Below the pieces are notes generated by a model. That model was not told the DNA's origin. It saw nothing but the letters and a program-made list of their open reading frames with translations, and did not search any database. Below are positions 11,212 through 23,150 of a stretch of DNA of 64,000 nt, one piece after another. The translations under genes were made by a program, and so were the position numbers. The stretch is from Apoderus coryli (Eukaryota; Arthropoda; Insecta; Coleoptera; Attelabidae). The stretch's first letter is position 1. Each line of letters begins with the position of its first letter. The DNA lies in contig OU452200.1 of NCBI GenBank assembly GCA_911728435.2, positions 30,953,715 through 31,017,714 of the forward strand. The letters are read 5' to 3'.

Positions 11212-11509
11212 AACTATGATAATACATGCTTATCTCTTCTTTGGACCGACCTGTATGCTTGCAGTGTTTTTCAAAATGTATTAGGTTAGCCCTGTTGTTT
11301 TAGTTTGTCAGTTTCAAAACCATGAGATGTTTTTTTCATGCATCAAAGAGTGTCTTTCCTAACTATGATAATACATACTTATCTATTCTTTGGACCGCCC
11401 TGTATGCTTGCAGTGTTTTTCAAAATGTATTAGGTTAGCCCTGTTGTTTTAGTTTGTCAGTTTCAAAACCATGAGGCGTTTATTTCATGCATCAAAGAGT
11501 GTCTTTCCT
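11212..11509. repeat. Two tandem copies of a 149-bp unit
   Basis: 11212-11360 and 11361-11509 are near-identical direct copies, each starting AACTATGATAATACAT and ending GTGTCTTTCCT. An ACAGGGTGTTC word just before them (near 11187) resembles the terminal word of the foldback at 11988, so this may be a partly duplicated end of a related element. Confidence 0.9.
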
Positions 11510-11987
11510 AATAGTATACAATGTGTCCAGAAACTAATGGACCAAGCGAAAGCCACAAATTGTAGAGCAGATTTCATGGCAAACTTCTAATGCTTCCGAA
11601 AGCAGTTATAGTTTTTAAAAGAAAGCGAAAGCGCCTTTAGCCATTGGAGTGAAAGGTGACAAAGATATTTCCCTAAATAGAAGCATTCGTTAGCCATACA
11701 CTGCTGAATTAAATATGCGAACATAGGCGTCCAAACGGGTATCAACGGACATTTCTAATAAAAACTTCTTTGTCACTAACTTTTCGAGAATTCTGAGATC
11801 ATTCTTAGGAAATATGAGGTATTCTTATCTCAAGATGATAGAATGCTGCATTTTCGAGAAAAATTAAGTTTTAGTTTAATATGCGGTTTAACATAGTACC
11901 TATCTATTTGATTTACGATTGGTACATTACTTATTTTAACAGTAAAAATTTAAAAAATTAAGTAGGGTATTAGGTATTGTGAGTATT

Positions 11988-13950
11988 TACAGGGTGTCAC
12001 AAATATAAGAAATGAATCATAGTTGTGTTTTTTTAAATGGAATGCCCTGTATATGAATATATTTTTAGATTCCCCGTTCAAAATAAACCTAACTTTCATT
12101 AAAGTACATCTCACCTAAACCTGACAGTTTTTTAAATATTTAAATTTTTATAAAAATATAGACATAATATGAATGAAAAAATTCACACCTAATTGTTTGT
12201 TCTTTTTAAGCCAGTCTGGGCTGATAAATATACCCACTCATCACTTGTTACGCTAAATATAAAAAGCCCCCAATACTAAATACAGGGTGTCCAATAATAT
12301 AACTTATATGAACGTAAAGTTAAATTCTAAATAACTTGTTTATTTCAAATGGAACACCCAGTATAAGAGGTCAAAATTAGATGCATAAAGTAATTATCTG
12401 TCAAATATTATAATACTTTTCTATGAATAACTTTTGACGTTTTTGTGGAAAATGCACATATTCATGATATTAGGCGATTTTGAAATTGAATCTCTTAGTT
12501 TCATGTAGACCACCCTGTATTTAATGATGCAAAAATTAAAGTTTTCTTATAGATATGTATACTTATCTTTAATTTTGCATGGAAGAGGCACACATATTGG
12601 CAATAAGAGGAAGAATTTTCAAAATTATAATATTTATCAAGTCAGCCATGAGAATTTGAGAAGAAGAGAATACATTTTTGTAATTTAATATTTACTGTCA
12701 AATAGTCGGTTGAAAATTCTTACCTAAGAGTTGAGAATTTTTCATAAAACAGTTTTTTATCTGTGACATTTGATTTAATTCACTTCAATTCAAAAATGCG
12801 AACCTATTCCAAAGGAGAAAGCATACACATGATTTTTATTCTGGGAGAATGGTCCAAAAACGCTTTACTGGAATCGCGAGTTTACGCTCAAAGGTTCCTG
12901 GCGCAAAATCACCCCAAAAAAGCGGTCTTCGAGAGGCTGTTAAGGCAGTTTAACGAAAGATACCACCCAAATACAGTGCAACTGCATCAAGAACTTTTCA
13001 ATATTGATTTTAAATCGTGTTGAATTTTGTAAATGGGCCAGGAACAAAATCATCGCAAATGAAAACTTTTTTAATTTTGAAGGAGCAAATAAATGAAGCG
13101 TTTAGAAGCGTTACACCAGATTAAAGTTGTTGAAGGATTAAGAAAAGGATTGAAATGTGCCTAGAGTCCAATCATTTTGAACATTTATTATAAAATTTAT
13201 CAGTTTTTATGTAGGTATATCTTGTTATTTAATTTAAGTTAAAAATGTATTTATTTATTATGTTATTGTTTAAATTATGGTTTGTCAAATTCTCATGGCT
13301 GACTTGACGAATATAATTTTGAAAAAGTCTTCCTATACCAATATGTGCTTTTTCCATACATTAAAAAAATATACATATCTATAAAAAAACCTCATAGTGA
13401 TTAATAGATAATTAATTTCATCACCATCAAATACAGGGTGGTCTACATGAAATTAACAGGTTCAATTAAAAATTCGCATAATATTATGAATATGTGCATT
13501 TTCCACGAAAACGTCAAGAGTTATCCATAGGAAAGTATTATAATATTTGACAGAGAATTACTTTGTGCATCTAATTTTTACCTCATATACAGGGTGTTCC
13601 ATTTGAAATAAACAAGTTATTTAGAATTAAACTTTACGTTCATATAAGTTATATTATTGGACACCCTGTATTTAGTATTGGGGATTTTTTATATTTGGCG
13701 TAACAAGTGATGAGATATTCATCAGCCTAGACTGGCTTAAAAAGAACAAACAAATAGGTGTGAATTTTTTCATTCAAATTATGTCTATATTTTTATTAAA
13801 ACATAAATATTTAAAAAACTGTCAGGTTTAGGTGAGATGGGCTTTAATGAAATTTAGGTTTATTTTGAACGGGAAATTGATTCATATACAGGGCATTCCA
13901 TTTAAAAAAACACAACTATGGTTAATTTCTCATATTTGGGACACCCTGTA
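11988..13950. mobile_element. Foldback element with ~675-bp inverted arms
   Basis: The ends are TACAGGGTGTC and GACACCCTGTA. The left arm (11988-12665) and right arm (13278-13950) are reverse complements with few differences. Internal ACAGGGTG words (near 12288, 12515, 13432, 13665) mark nested sub-repeats. The unpaired centre of about 610 bp carries a DUF4817-like ORF. Target duplication is not evident by eye. It is a long-TIR DNA transposon, probably non-autonomous. Confidence 0.85.
12763..13023 (+). CDS. DUF4817-like helix-turn-helix ORF in a foldback
   Basis: An 86-codon ORF fills the unpaired centre of the 11988-13950 foldback. Residues about 17-65 (YSKGESIHMIFILGEW, then LESRVYAQRF and HPKKAVFERLLRQF) resemble the DUF4817 N-terminal HTH found at the start of an insect family of mariner-like transposases. 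No DDE domain follows here. A diverged DDE portion of that type lies separately at 26900-27245. It may be a captured or residual DNA-binding domain. Whether it is expressed is unknown. Confidence 0.55.
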   Translation: MTFDLIHFNSKMRTYSKGESIHMIFILGEWSKNALLESRVYAQRFLAQNHPKKAVFERLLRQFNERYHPNTVQLHQELFNIDFKSC

Positions 13951-14009
13951 TAGACAATATTTTTAAAATGTAGCCATAAATCATTTTTATCGAACCCATG
14001 AATAAAACT

Positions 14010-14340
14010 TCAAGGAAATTAAATAGTTTAACCACAGTATCCCGTGTCGTATGGCGTGAATAACCCTGTATATACGTTCCAACTACCTAACTGGTGAAAT
14101 TTTAAACACTATTTAAACCCCTACCAAGGGTATCTTATAATTTTATAATAACTACCAGTCGGGAGTTCTTGTATTCTCTCTATAGATCATAAAAAATCGG
14201 TTGTGTCACCCTAAAACTTTCCCGACTAGTTATAATATAATTAAAAATATATGACCTGCGTAACGAAACAGAATTTTAATAATTATTATAATTGTATTAT
14301 TTCCAATAAACTAACGTAACAAACTACTACTACTTTATCC
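14010..14340. repeat. Fragment of the AAAATCGGTTGTG repeat family
   Basis: It contains CCAACTACCTAACTGGTGAA near 14080 and AAAATCGGTTGTGTCAC near 14190, followed by ATGACCTGCGTAACGAAAC and AATAAACTAACG. The same words, in the same order in part, occur in the long-TIR element at 20326-25570 and at 26515-26870. The tRNA-like part is missing. Confidence 0.8.
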
Positions 14341-14809
14341 CTTCTTGTATTTATCCTCTAACAGTAGGTATACCTACATAATATTACCATAGATGTTTAT
14401 GTATTCTCTGATATTACTGTACCTGGCTAACGTTAATAATCCCTACTCCTAGTACATACGCATATACATAATATACTATACCACATACAACTAAATATTA
14501 ATAATATAAGTACGACAAAACCATTAGATTTTTGTGTCACTGTGTATAAACAGCGCCATCTCTTCAATGCTGTCCCAACTACTAATTACTTGTTTGTTGG
14601 CTACTGTTATAAAAAAAATATAAGAAAATGGCGGATATTTGAAGAGAAATATGAGGGTTTTTTTTATATATGGATATTGTCTAATACAGAAAGTTTTCAC
14701 GAACAATTTTAATTACAAGTTATTGTTAAATATATAAATTAGGTAATAAAGTAATATTATCATTATTAAATATTAGAATCATAGCACAAAATGAGGAAAA
14801 AGTTGCTGA

Positions 14810-15304
14810 CTTTGAACTCAATTTATTAAGTAATTATTTATTGTTGTAGCCTCAAAATACCTTATTACCTAATCCAAACCTTAATCTTTAAGACCCTATT
14901 AAAATTTTTGCTACCAGATACGTATTAGTGGAGATTTCCATCCACAAAAATATATCTGTAAATTTGAAAAAATTACCCATGTTTGAACTCAATTTATGAG
15001 TTAACTATTTAATCTTTCCGCTTGAAAATACTTCATTACCTAATCCCATCTTTGGTCTTTAAAACCCTATGAAAATTTTTGCTAGCAGATACGTCTTAGT
15101 GGCGTCTACCATGCGCAAAATTATGCCTGCAAAGCGAAATATGATGATTTTCTAACTCTGTTTTTGAACTAACTATCCAATATTTCAACTTCAAAATACT
15201 TCAATACCTAATCCCATCTTTACTCTTTAACTCCCTATCAAAATTTTTGCTATCAGATACGTATTAGTGGAGTCTACCATGCGCAAAAATAGGTCTGCAA
15301 ACGA
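14810..15304. repeat. Three diverged tandem copies of a ~165-175-bp unit
   Basis: Copies begin near 14815, 14988 and 15163 and share TACCTAATCC, ATTTTTGCTA, AGATACGTATTAGTGG and a closing CATGCGCAAAA. The third copy runs into the start of the 1702-bp duplication at 15287. No coding potential is seen. Confidence 0.8.
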
Positions 15305-15598
15305 TTTTATTCAAACGCCCCTCTTAAACGCTCGATAATGTGAATATCGCATAACGGAAATTCCGCAAAATGTGTACAACATATTACCAAAGTTTATCCC
15401 CTTTAATATTACCTATTATAGATCACCGTAAACAACATCGACCTAAAAAATCTATGTTTTGCCGTTTGTTATTTGGTACTTCCCCAATCGTAGTAAATTT
15501 TTGGATATACATGTACGCGATAATCCGACTCCCGGCTAATCCGTATGCTTTTGTAATCCGCATTGCATTTTCGTTACCTTGAGGAACTCTGTAATGCG

Positions 15599-16450
15599 AA
15601 TTTTATTTATTTATTTATTTGTAAAACAGATACAGGCGTACACCCAATTACACTGTTGTGTGTAAAGTTTAAGCTTTACTTAAAAACCAACTTACACTAA
15701 GAAACTAGGACTAAATTTAAACTGTAGGTACTTAATTACTTAAGTGTATTCTCATTTTAAATGAGTAATTATTTTAGATTTAAATTGGTTGAAATTCTTA
15801 TAATAGATATCACAATGTGCTTGCAATGAGTTAAAATTTCTCATCATCATTGCAGTAGGTGATTTATATTGATAGTTAGTTCTCGGAATGTTTAGCAGAA
15901 ATGTTTGATTCTTTTTGTTTCTTGTTTTTGTTATTGGGATAGCAAAGTTTATTGATGCCAATGTTCTGGAGTCATAGGCCATGTTATGAATTATTTTAAA
16001 CAAATACAATGTACTTGACAATATTCTTCTGTTAAATAGAGAAATTAGATTGTAATTGCTGAGGGTTGTCCGGTAGTTTGAGGTATGGTCTTTTTGGAGA
16101 ATAAAATCAGATAGACGAATAAATTTTTTCTGTATTTTTTCTATCATTATCTATATATTTTGTATATAGAGGTGACCATACTGTATTACAGTATTCGAGC
16201 TTTGATCGTACATTAGCGTTATATAAAACAGTAAGAGTTCTCTGGTTTTGAAAAGATTTACAATTTCGAAAAATAAAACCTAAGTTTTTATAGCACTGAT
16301 TTGTTATGGAGATGATATGCTCAGAAAATGTAAGCTTAGTATCCAACAGAACGCCGAGATCCCTTACAGAGCCTACATTCAGTAATCCGAGATAAGTTTC
16401 ATGACTTATTTATATAACAATAAAATTATACAGGTTTTAATTTGTCTACG
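15599..16450 (-). pseudogene. Jockey-like LINE 3' fragment, copy 1
   Basis: Minus strand: DLGVLLDTKLTFSEHI, CYKNLGFIFRNCK, LYNANVRSKLEYCNTVWSP, then KIQKKFIRLSDF, NRRILSSTLYLFKIIHN and NYQYKSPTAMMMRNFN. This is the region after the RT domain of jockey-clade non-LTR elements. It is 5'-truncated near 16450, and stops lie in its upstream part and at a frame shift near 16130. The 3' end has an AAAT-repeat tail at about 15600-15622. It is a different LINE family from that at 37078-42383. Confidence 0.85.
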
Positions 16451-16988
16451 TTCAAGTGAATAGGTCGTTTTTAAATGTATATAGCATCAGTACATACGCA
16501 GATTCCTCATTGTGCGGGATTTCAACGAAAATGGCACATATTAAACGCAAACACAAAAATGTCAGCGATTATATACGAGCTACACTTTAAAGCTTGGATG
16601 ACTTTCGCAGTTCTTATTAAACAGTCGTTCGATCATTGTGTCGTTTTTCATGGGTGAAAGTTCCTCAGGAATCATAATTTACCTAAAACTCTACTTCTAA
16701 TGGATTGAATGCTTCTATTCATTGCAACGAACAGGAACTGATTAGTGATACGAGTAATGGTAAAATTCTTTAAAAAAATTTATCTCCGAATAAGACTGCA
16801 ATAATTTAGCCAATGCAATGAACCAAAATGCAATTCGCTTGACAACTTTTTCACAGAAAAAGTCTCTTGGCTGAAATTTTGGCCAATGAAGAAAAATAGT
16901 AAACTGCCTTAAAAGCTTAAACTTAAAACATGATGAATGCTTGCTTCACACTGTTTGTGAAAAGATTCCAACCAGTAAAATGCTGAAA
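16450..16988 (+). pseudogene. Tigger/jerky-type transposase relic, copy 1
   Basis: Across frames and stops the plus strand reads FKAWMTFAVLIKQSF, KFLRNHNLPKTLLLMD (second catalytic Asp of the DDE_1 domain), LPNKTAII and RKSLLAEILANEE. These match the C-terminal half of Tigger/jerky-type pogo-superfamily transposases. It is heavily mutated. The LINE at 15599-16450 splits it from TIR-like sequence (GATAATCCGACTCCCGG near 15520). Confidence 0.75.
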
Positions 16989-17300
16989 AAATAGGTCTGC
17001 AAACGATTTTATTCAAACGCCCCTCTTAAACGCTCGATAATGTGAATATCGCATAACGGAAATTCCGCAAAATGTGTACAACATATTACCAAAGTTTATC
17101 CCCTTTAATATTACCTATTATAGATCACCGTAAACAACATCGACCTAAAAAATCTATGTTTTGCCGTTTGTTATTTGGTACTTCCCCAATCGTAGTAAAT
17201 TTTTGGATATACATGTACGCGATAATCCGACTCCCGGCTAATCCGTATGCTTTTGTAATCCGCATTGCATTTTCGTTACCTTGAGGAACTCTGTAATGCG

Positions 17301-18152
17301 AATTTTATTTATTTATTTATTTGTAAAACAGATACAGGCGTACACCCAATTACACTGTTGTGTGTAAAGTTTAAGCTTTACTTAAAAACCAACTTACACT
17401 AAGAAACTAGGACTAAATTTAAACTGTAGGTACTTAATTACTTAAGTGTATTCTCATTTTAAATGAGTAATTATTTTAGATTTAAATTGGTTGAAATTCT
17501 TATAATAGATATCACAATGTGCTTGCAATGAGTTAAAATTTCTCATCATCATTGCAGTAGGTGATTTATATTGATAGTTAGTTCTCGGAATGTTTAGCAG
17601 AAATGTTTGATTCTTTTTGTTTCTTGTTTTTGTTATTGGGATAGCAAAGTTTATTGATGCCAATGTTCTGGAGTCATAGGCCATGTTATGAATTATTTTA
17701 AACAAATACAATGTACTTGACAATATTCTTCTGTTAAATAGAGAAATTAGATTGTAATTGCTGAGGGTTGTCCGGTAGTTTGAGGTATGGTCTTTTTGGA
17801 GAATAAAATCAGATAGACGAATAAATTTTTTCTGTATTTTTTCTATCATTATCTATATATTTTGTATATAGAGGTGACCATACTGTATTACAGTATTCGA
17901 GCTTTGATCGTACATTAGCGTTATATAAAACAGTAAGAGTTCTCTGGTTTTGAAAAGATTTACAATTTCGAAAAATAAAACCTAAGTTTTTATAGCACTG
18001 ATTTGTTATGGAGATGATATGCTCAGAAAATGTAAGCTTAGTATCCAACAGAACGCCGAGATCCCTTACAGAGCCTACATTCAGTAATCCGAGATAAGTT
18101 TCATGACTTATTTATATAACAATAAAATTATACAGGTTTTAATTTGTCTACG
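17301..18152 (-). pseudogene. Jockey-like LINE 3' fragment, copy 2
   Basis: Exact duplicate, offset by 1702 bp, of the fragment at 15599-16450. It has the same truncation, tail and frame breaks, so it arose by duplication of the host DNA and not by a second retrotransposition. Confidence 0.85.
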
Positions 18153-18960
18153 TTCAAGTGAATAGGTCGTTTTTAAATGTATATAGCATCAGTACATACG
18201 CAGATTCCTCATTGTGCGGGATTTCAACGAAAATGGCACATATTAAACGCAAACACAAAAATGTCAGCGATTATATACGAGCTACACTTTAAAGCTTGGA
18301 TGACTTTCGCAGTTCTTATTAAACAGTCGTTCGATCATTGTGTCGTTTTTCATGGGTGAAAGTTCCTCAGGAATCATAATTTACCTAAAACTCTACTTCT
18401 AATGGATTGAATGCTTCTATTCATTGCAACGAACAGGAACTGATTAGTGATACGAGTAATGGTAAAATTCTTTAAAAAAATTTATCTCCGAATAAGACTG
18501 CAATAATTTAGCCAATGCAATGAACCAAAATGCAATTCGCTTGACAACTTTTTCACAGAAAAAGTCTCTTGGCTGAAATTTTGGCCAATGAAGAAAAATA
18601 GTAAACTGCCTTAAAAGCTTAAACTTAAAACATGATGAATGCTTGCTTCACACTGTTTGTGAAAAGATTCCAACCAGTAAAATGCTGAAAGGAGATTTTG
18701 AAACCAAATACAATTAGATAGAAGATGACTGAAGAATTAATCCCTTCAAGTGCTACGTCCAATAGCAGAAGACATTGATTTGGTTTCTTCAATGCTTCAT
18801 AGCACTGGGAAAGTTGACGTACCTGCTGAAGCTATCGATTGGATTGATGGTGATACCAAACTGATTGAGTAAGAAATTTTAATTCATGAAAATAATAGTG
18901 CTAACTCTGACGATGATTTGAGGGAAATTACCGGTCCGGCCAGAGTTAAACATCAAAATG
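18152..18960 (+). pseudogene. Tigger/jerky-type transposase relic, copy 2 with C-terminus
   Basis: To 18690 it duplicates 16450-16988. Past the duplication it alone continues into the C-terminal region (SMLHSTGKVDVPAEAIDWI near 18790-18850). A terminal region with AATCCGAATTATTTGC words follows near 19025. The order shows that this copy retains the original right flank of the Tigger insertion. Confidence 0.7.
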
Positions 18961-19084
18961 CTTAAATACAGCATGTTATTAATGTTTAAATAATGTTTAA
19001 AGCAGACATTAAAATGTCTTGGCAATCCGAATTATTTGCTAATCCGGATTGGCCTAGTTTTAATTATATACCGATTATCGCGGC

Positions 19085-19185
19085 ATTAAATGCCGGATAA
19101 GGCGTTACATATTTAAGAAAAAAATATGGTGTCGCAAAATCTACAATTTGTAAGATAAAACAAAGAAAGAAACTAATTTCTAGAG
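19085..19185 (+). pseudogene. HTH_psq N-terminal relic of a Tigger-like transposase
   Basis: With one stop the plus strand reads GVTYL, RKKYGVAKSTICKIKQ and RKK. This matches the psq/CENP-B-type helix-turn-helix at the start of Tigger/pogo transposases. It is only a fragment and points to a second Tigger copy inserted next to the one ending near 18960. Confidence 0.55.
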
Positions 19186-19449
19186 CTGTGAGAGATAGGT
19201 ACATAGGCCAGAGATGAAACACAAACATTTAAACGGTTCGGGGTTTCCCGCCATAATTTATTTACTTGTTGGTGGTTTTTTTGACTAATCTGACGTGTTG
19301 GAACATGATAATACTGAAGACTGTCAAAGTAATGAGCTGGGCGCAGAACATCCGGAACCGTTGACTTCATCAATTCCATTAGATAGATAGAAAATGATAT
19401 TGACATCTTATATAGTTATCAAAAGACTAAGAGACCAAGCCATTATACA

Positions 19450-20325
19450 GAAAATTGAAATCCTTTAACTTGTTCGAAAGTCTGAAGACGGAAAAAAAAG
19501 TTCAGAAATGTTGCTGGAATACATACTAGATCGTTACAAGTTCTGGTTCGTAATGCCTGTCTTCACTTTTCTATCCATTCGAGTGTTATGAGAACATTTT
19601 CTTTACTGTCGTATGGTAAACATTTTTGTTGGGTAAAATATTACTATCTGTCGTTTCAATAAGTTGAGAAGCTTTTGTCCGAGCTTTGAATTAAATATAG
19701 AGTTGTTGATATGATTTACTAAAAACGGCAGAAAAGGTGACTTTTTTTTTAACTAAAACATTTTTATTTCAACAGCAAAGCGTCTTTAGTGATGAGTAAA
19801 AAAATACATTAAATTAACAGATTAAAACTATAAATTAAAATACAAAAAATACTTTAAAAAAATGCTCCAAGTAGCCCTATAAATTATTTTTACTCCAATA
19901 AATAGAGAAAAGTTCGGAGGAAAGTCTCCAAATATCGCACACTAGGTTCTTAAATAAACAACTATAGTGGTAAAGCTCAGGATTCTGTAATTATAACTTC
20001 CCAGGCCTCTCCTACAGATATGGCATTAGTACTAATTCCACCCTGCACCAGCGTTCTATAGGTGGTTCATTTTGCGCAAAATAAGTAAGTTAAATATTCT
20101 ACCCTGTATATTATGTCAATTATAGGTAATAGTTAATTTTCCTCATGAAGTATATAGCGTAACTCGCCGTAATTACTGTTTTTGATGACTCTAACATCAA
20201 AATCCAGTACGTCCTAATATCGAACACTAATATCGCACAGTGCGATATTAAGATCCCGCCAATTTTACCCGCCTTCAGTCAACCAAGTTACAAGTGGGAA
20301 AAACAGTCAATGTTGGCTGCAGTAC
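19450..20325. other. Noncoding stretch, nothing recognised
   Basis: AT-rich sequence without a convincing ORF or known repeat, lying between Tigger relics and the long-TIR element. Confidence 0.4.
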
Positions 20326-21275
20326 AAACTATTAAAAAATCGGTTGTATCGCCCCAAAACTTTCCCTACATGATATAATAATATAATCAAAATATACAGA
20401 GTGTCTCTAAAAGGTCTGTACAAAATCATACCACAGATTTGTGGGGTCAAAATAAGCTGAATAAACGTAACTTACCTTAGTCCAAAATTGCTGCGTTTCG
20501 GAAATACAGGGTTATAAAGTTGGAACATAAAAACTGAAAATATTTAATATTATGTACATTTTTTAACGAATTATATTAAAAATTGGTACACATTGGCTTT
20601 TTGGATTGCGAAATCCGAATATGGTCACCATTTCACTGTTGCCTTAGTGGGCGCTCCACACTGCAATTGTGATCCAATAAACTTTTTTCCACACGGAAAA
20701 AAATCAAATCTTTAAATAAGAATAGTATTCTTAAAGATAAATATTTGGTGCAAGTATAATAAAGCTTCAGTTAAGTTTAACCAACACACAATTTAAATAT
20801 TCATCTACTCTTGGATGTAAGTTGTGTATTTACTTGATTTAAAATTACTTTATAGTTAGAATGAGAAGACCAAGTAGGATATATTGAAGAAAAAAATATT
20901 CTTCTAAAAAAGGTATATTTGTCTTGAACGAAGTGTATGACGTTCTTGTATTTATAATAGACTATTATACGATACTAAAGAATATTTATGTTTCTTATAA
21001 TAATAATTTCACTCCAATCAAGAAAAATTACTCTACTTTTAAGTTTAAATATATTTTTGGATTGAGACATATTATATTTATATCAAGAATAGTTAGTATT
21101 GCATTTACGCTACTCTTCTTAAGTACAGATTATAGCCTGTAACGGGCATGATCCCTTAAACATGTTGACGATTTACCTCCGTTTGTTGTTTGTTCTTGAC
21201 CGTCGTTGGTCGTTGTGCTTGTGTTGGCGGCTTATAGAGAAATAGATAATTTGATTTGCTTCTGCGTACTTAATA

Positions 21276-21330
21276 ATGGAAAATCTCTTAAAATCGTGGG
21301 ACTTGGCAGAAATTATTCGAAAGTTTGTAG
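21276..21330 (+). CDS. Putative first exon inside the foldback
   Basis: An ATG at 21276 opens 18 codons (MENLLKSWDLAEIIRKFV), and the reading meets a consensus donor, TTTGTAG|GTAAGT, in phase 1. The peptide looks like the first helix of a SAM-like domain as seen at the start of some insect proteins. I found no matching second exon downstream. It may be the element's own gene start or a captured host exon. The less A/T-rich stretch 21140-21270 just upstream could be its 5'UTR or promoter. Confidence 0.4.
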
Positions 21331-22539
21331 GTAAGTTTTCACTGTTATCTTTTCGACTGGGTTTTCTTTGTATTCTGTGTAGGTGCTGTTTTGATGCCGG
21401 CTTGAGACTCTTTTACCTAGTTAATACACACATCGTACTCATGTAATCAAAGCCATGAACTTCTGGATTTTTTATATTTATTGTTAATCATAAACTACGC
21501 AACTTTTTTTCAAGTTTGTACTACCGAAATTAAAGGACTAATTTAAATTTATTAAACACACGATAATTATTAGAAAACCAAATTAAATTCTGTCGTTTTT
21601 CTCGTGCCGCCATAACCTCTCTTACTCTCTAACCTATCTCCGACTTCCCCTCACATGTTTGTTTTTTGTTTATCAGAAATGTTCTACGACATACGTAGTT
21701 ACTAGATACGTGAGTTTCTACAACACGCCCCGGTATTGGAGAGTCATACTTTCAAAAAATTGCGATTAGAACAAATTGACAGAACACAGTTAAAATTCAG
21801 GTAGCCACACTCTTCATTAAACATCTTAATACTAGATATATGTATACTTATATAGGTATTTTTTATATTACTTTAGTTAGAATATGTTGTTCTGTTTACG
21901 TTGTTGTGTCCATTTGTTTTTACGTATATGATAAAGAGCTTATTTTTTGCCATACATTTTTGATTTATTGTTTTGTAATGTTGATTAATAAAAAAAAATC
22001 TTTACCAAGGTATTGTTTTGTTTTGATTAGTGGTAAACCTTTTCATTTAACGAATTTTGTATACGGAAACATTAAAGTTTAATTTTTAAGTGTATATATA
22101 GGAATGTCAGCATATTTTATTCTTGAATCCGTTTTTTTTTTAATACTCAAAACAGGTATAATAATAGTTCAAATTAAATATATTCTGTAGTTTATTAAAG
22201 CATGTCGTATGTTTACAGACAGAATAATAATGCTTGTTTTAAATCCAATTTATACTTATATCAGGAATATATGTGATTTGGTTCAACTTTTATTATGTTT
22301 AATTAGAAAATAATACAGAATCTATTGAAGTATAATGTAGGTATAATGTAACTATACCATTCCGCATGAAACAAGAATACCTCTGTACTTGACTAAAGTA
22401 TCTACTCTTCTTGCGTTAGTATTAACTTAGTCTTACTAAATAAGAATATTGTTTTATTTAATTTAAGTATTACTACACTTGCGGCATAGGAAATGCAGTG
22501 TAGCGTTGAATTAAGATTAATAATCTTATAATAAGAATA

Positions 22540-23150
22540 GATTTTTTTCCGTGCAGTGTAATTTTTTACTTTTTTGTTCACGAAATAATGAACTGTACAA
22601 CTCCAAGCAATTCAAATTCGCTAGAGTAGGTCGATTTCCAGATATTTCGGTTTTTAGTGTTTGGTGTCGCACTGGAATATTTTAAGTATTTTGAACAATA
22701 ATAGTTTGTTATTGCATTAAGAATGAACCACATATCTAACAAATCTGGCTACGTATTTTGTAAATGTTCCAAATAATCAACACCATTTAGCCTTGGCGGT
22801 AAAACACCAGGGCCGATAATAAAATTGTCAAATACTCGTTTCCTGTCCATACGTGAACCATAAACTCATGTTGATAATGTGTTACTTTGGTGGCATTTGA
22901 TTTTGTAAAAATAAATTGTTGTTCAATGAAGAAACAAAAAAAATTGGATACTAATAATCAACCATATTTCATCCTTAATGCAATAACAAATTATTAATCT
23001 TCAAAATAATTTAAAATATTCCAGTGCGACACCAGAGATTAAAAACCGAAATAGCTAGAAATCGACTTACTCTTGAACAAGAGTGCCTTTATTGCTTGGA
23101 GATGTACAGTATATTATTTCGTGAAAAAAAAAAGCAAAATATTACACTGA
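22540..23150. repeat. Inner hairpin within the foldback
   Basis: 22550-22750 and about 22970-23140 are reverse complements (shared words GGTGTCGCACTGGAATATTT and TGTTATTGCATTAAG), with a loop of about 220 bp. The ORF at 23024-23272 is mostly a shadow of this arm and of the outer arm. Confidence 0.75.

Larger units (their letters stand above)
15287..18690. repeat. Tandem duplication, two copies of 1702 bp
   Basis: About 15287-16988 and 16989-18690 appear identical along their length, including all ORFs, at an exact offset of 1702. The junctions share only a short A-run (CAAAAATAGG, GAAAAAATAGG, GAAAGG). Each copy contains a jockey-like LINE 3' fragment (minus strand) inserted in a Tigger relic (plus strand). 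The lack of divergence means a very recent duplication or an assembly artefact. Confidence 0.95.

Noticed and set aside
15370..15582. 70-codon ORF present twice (also 17072-17284)
   Set aside because: Identical only because of the 1702-bp duplication; no motif, and it spans Tigger-terminal-like sequence.
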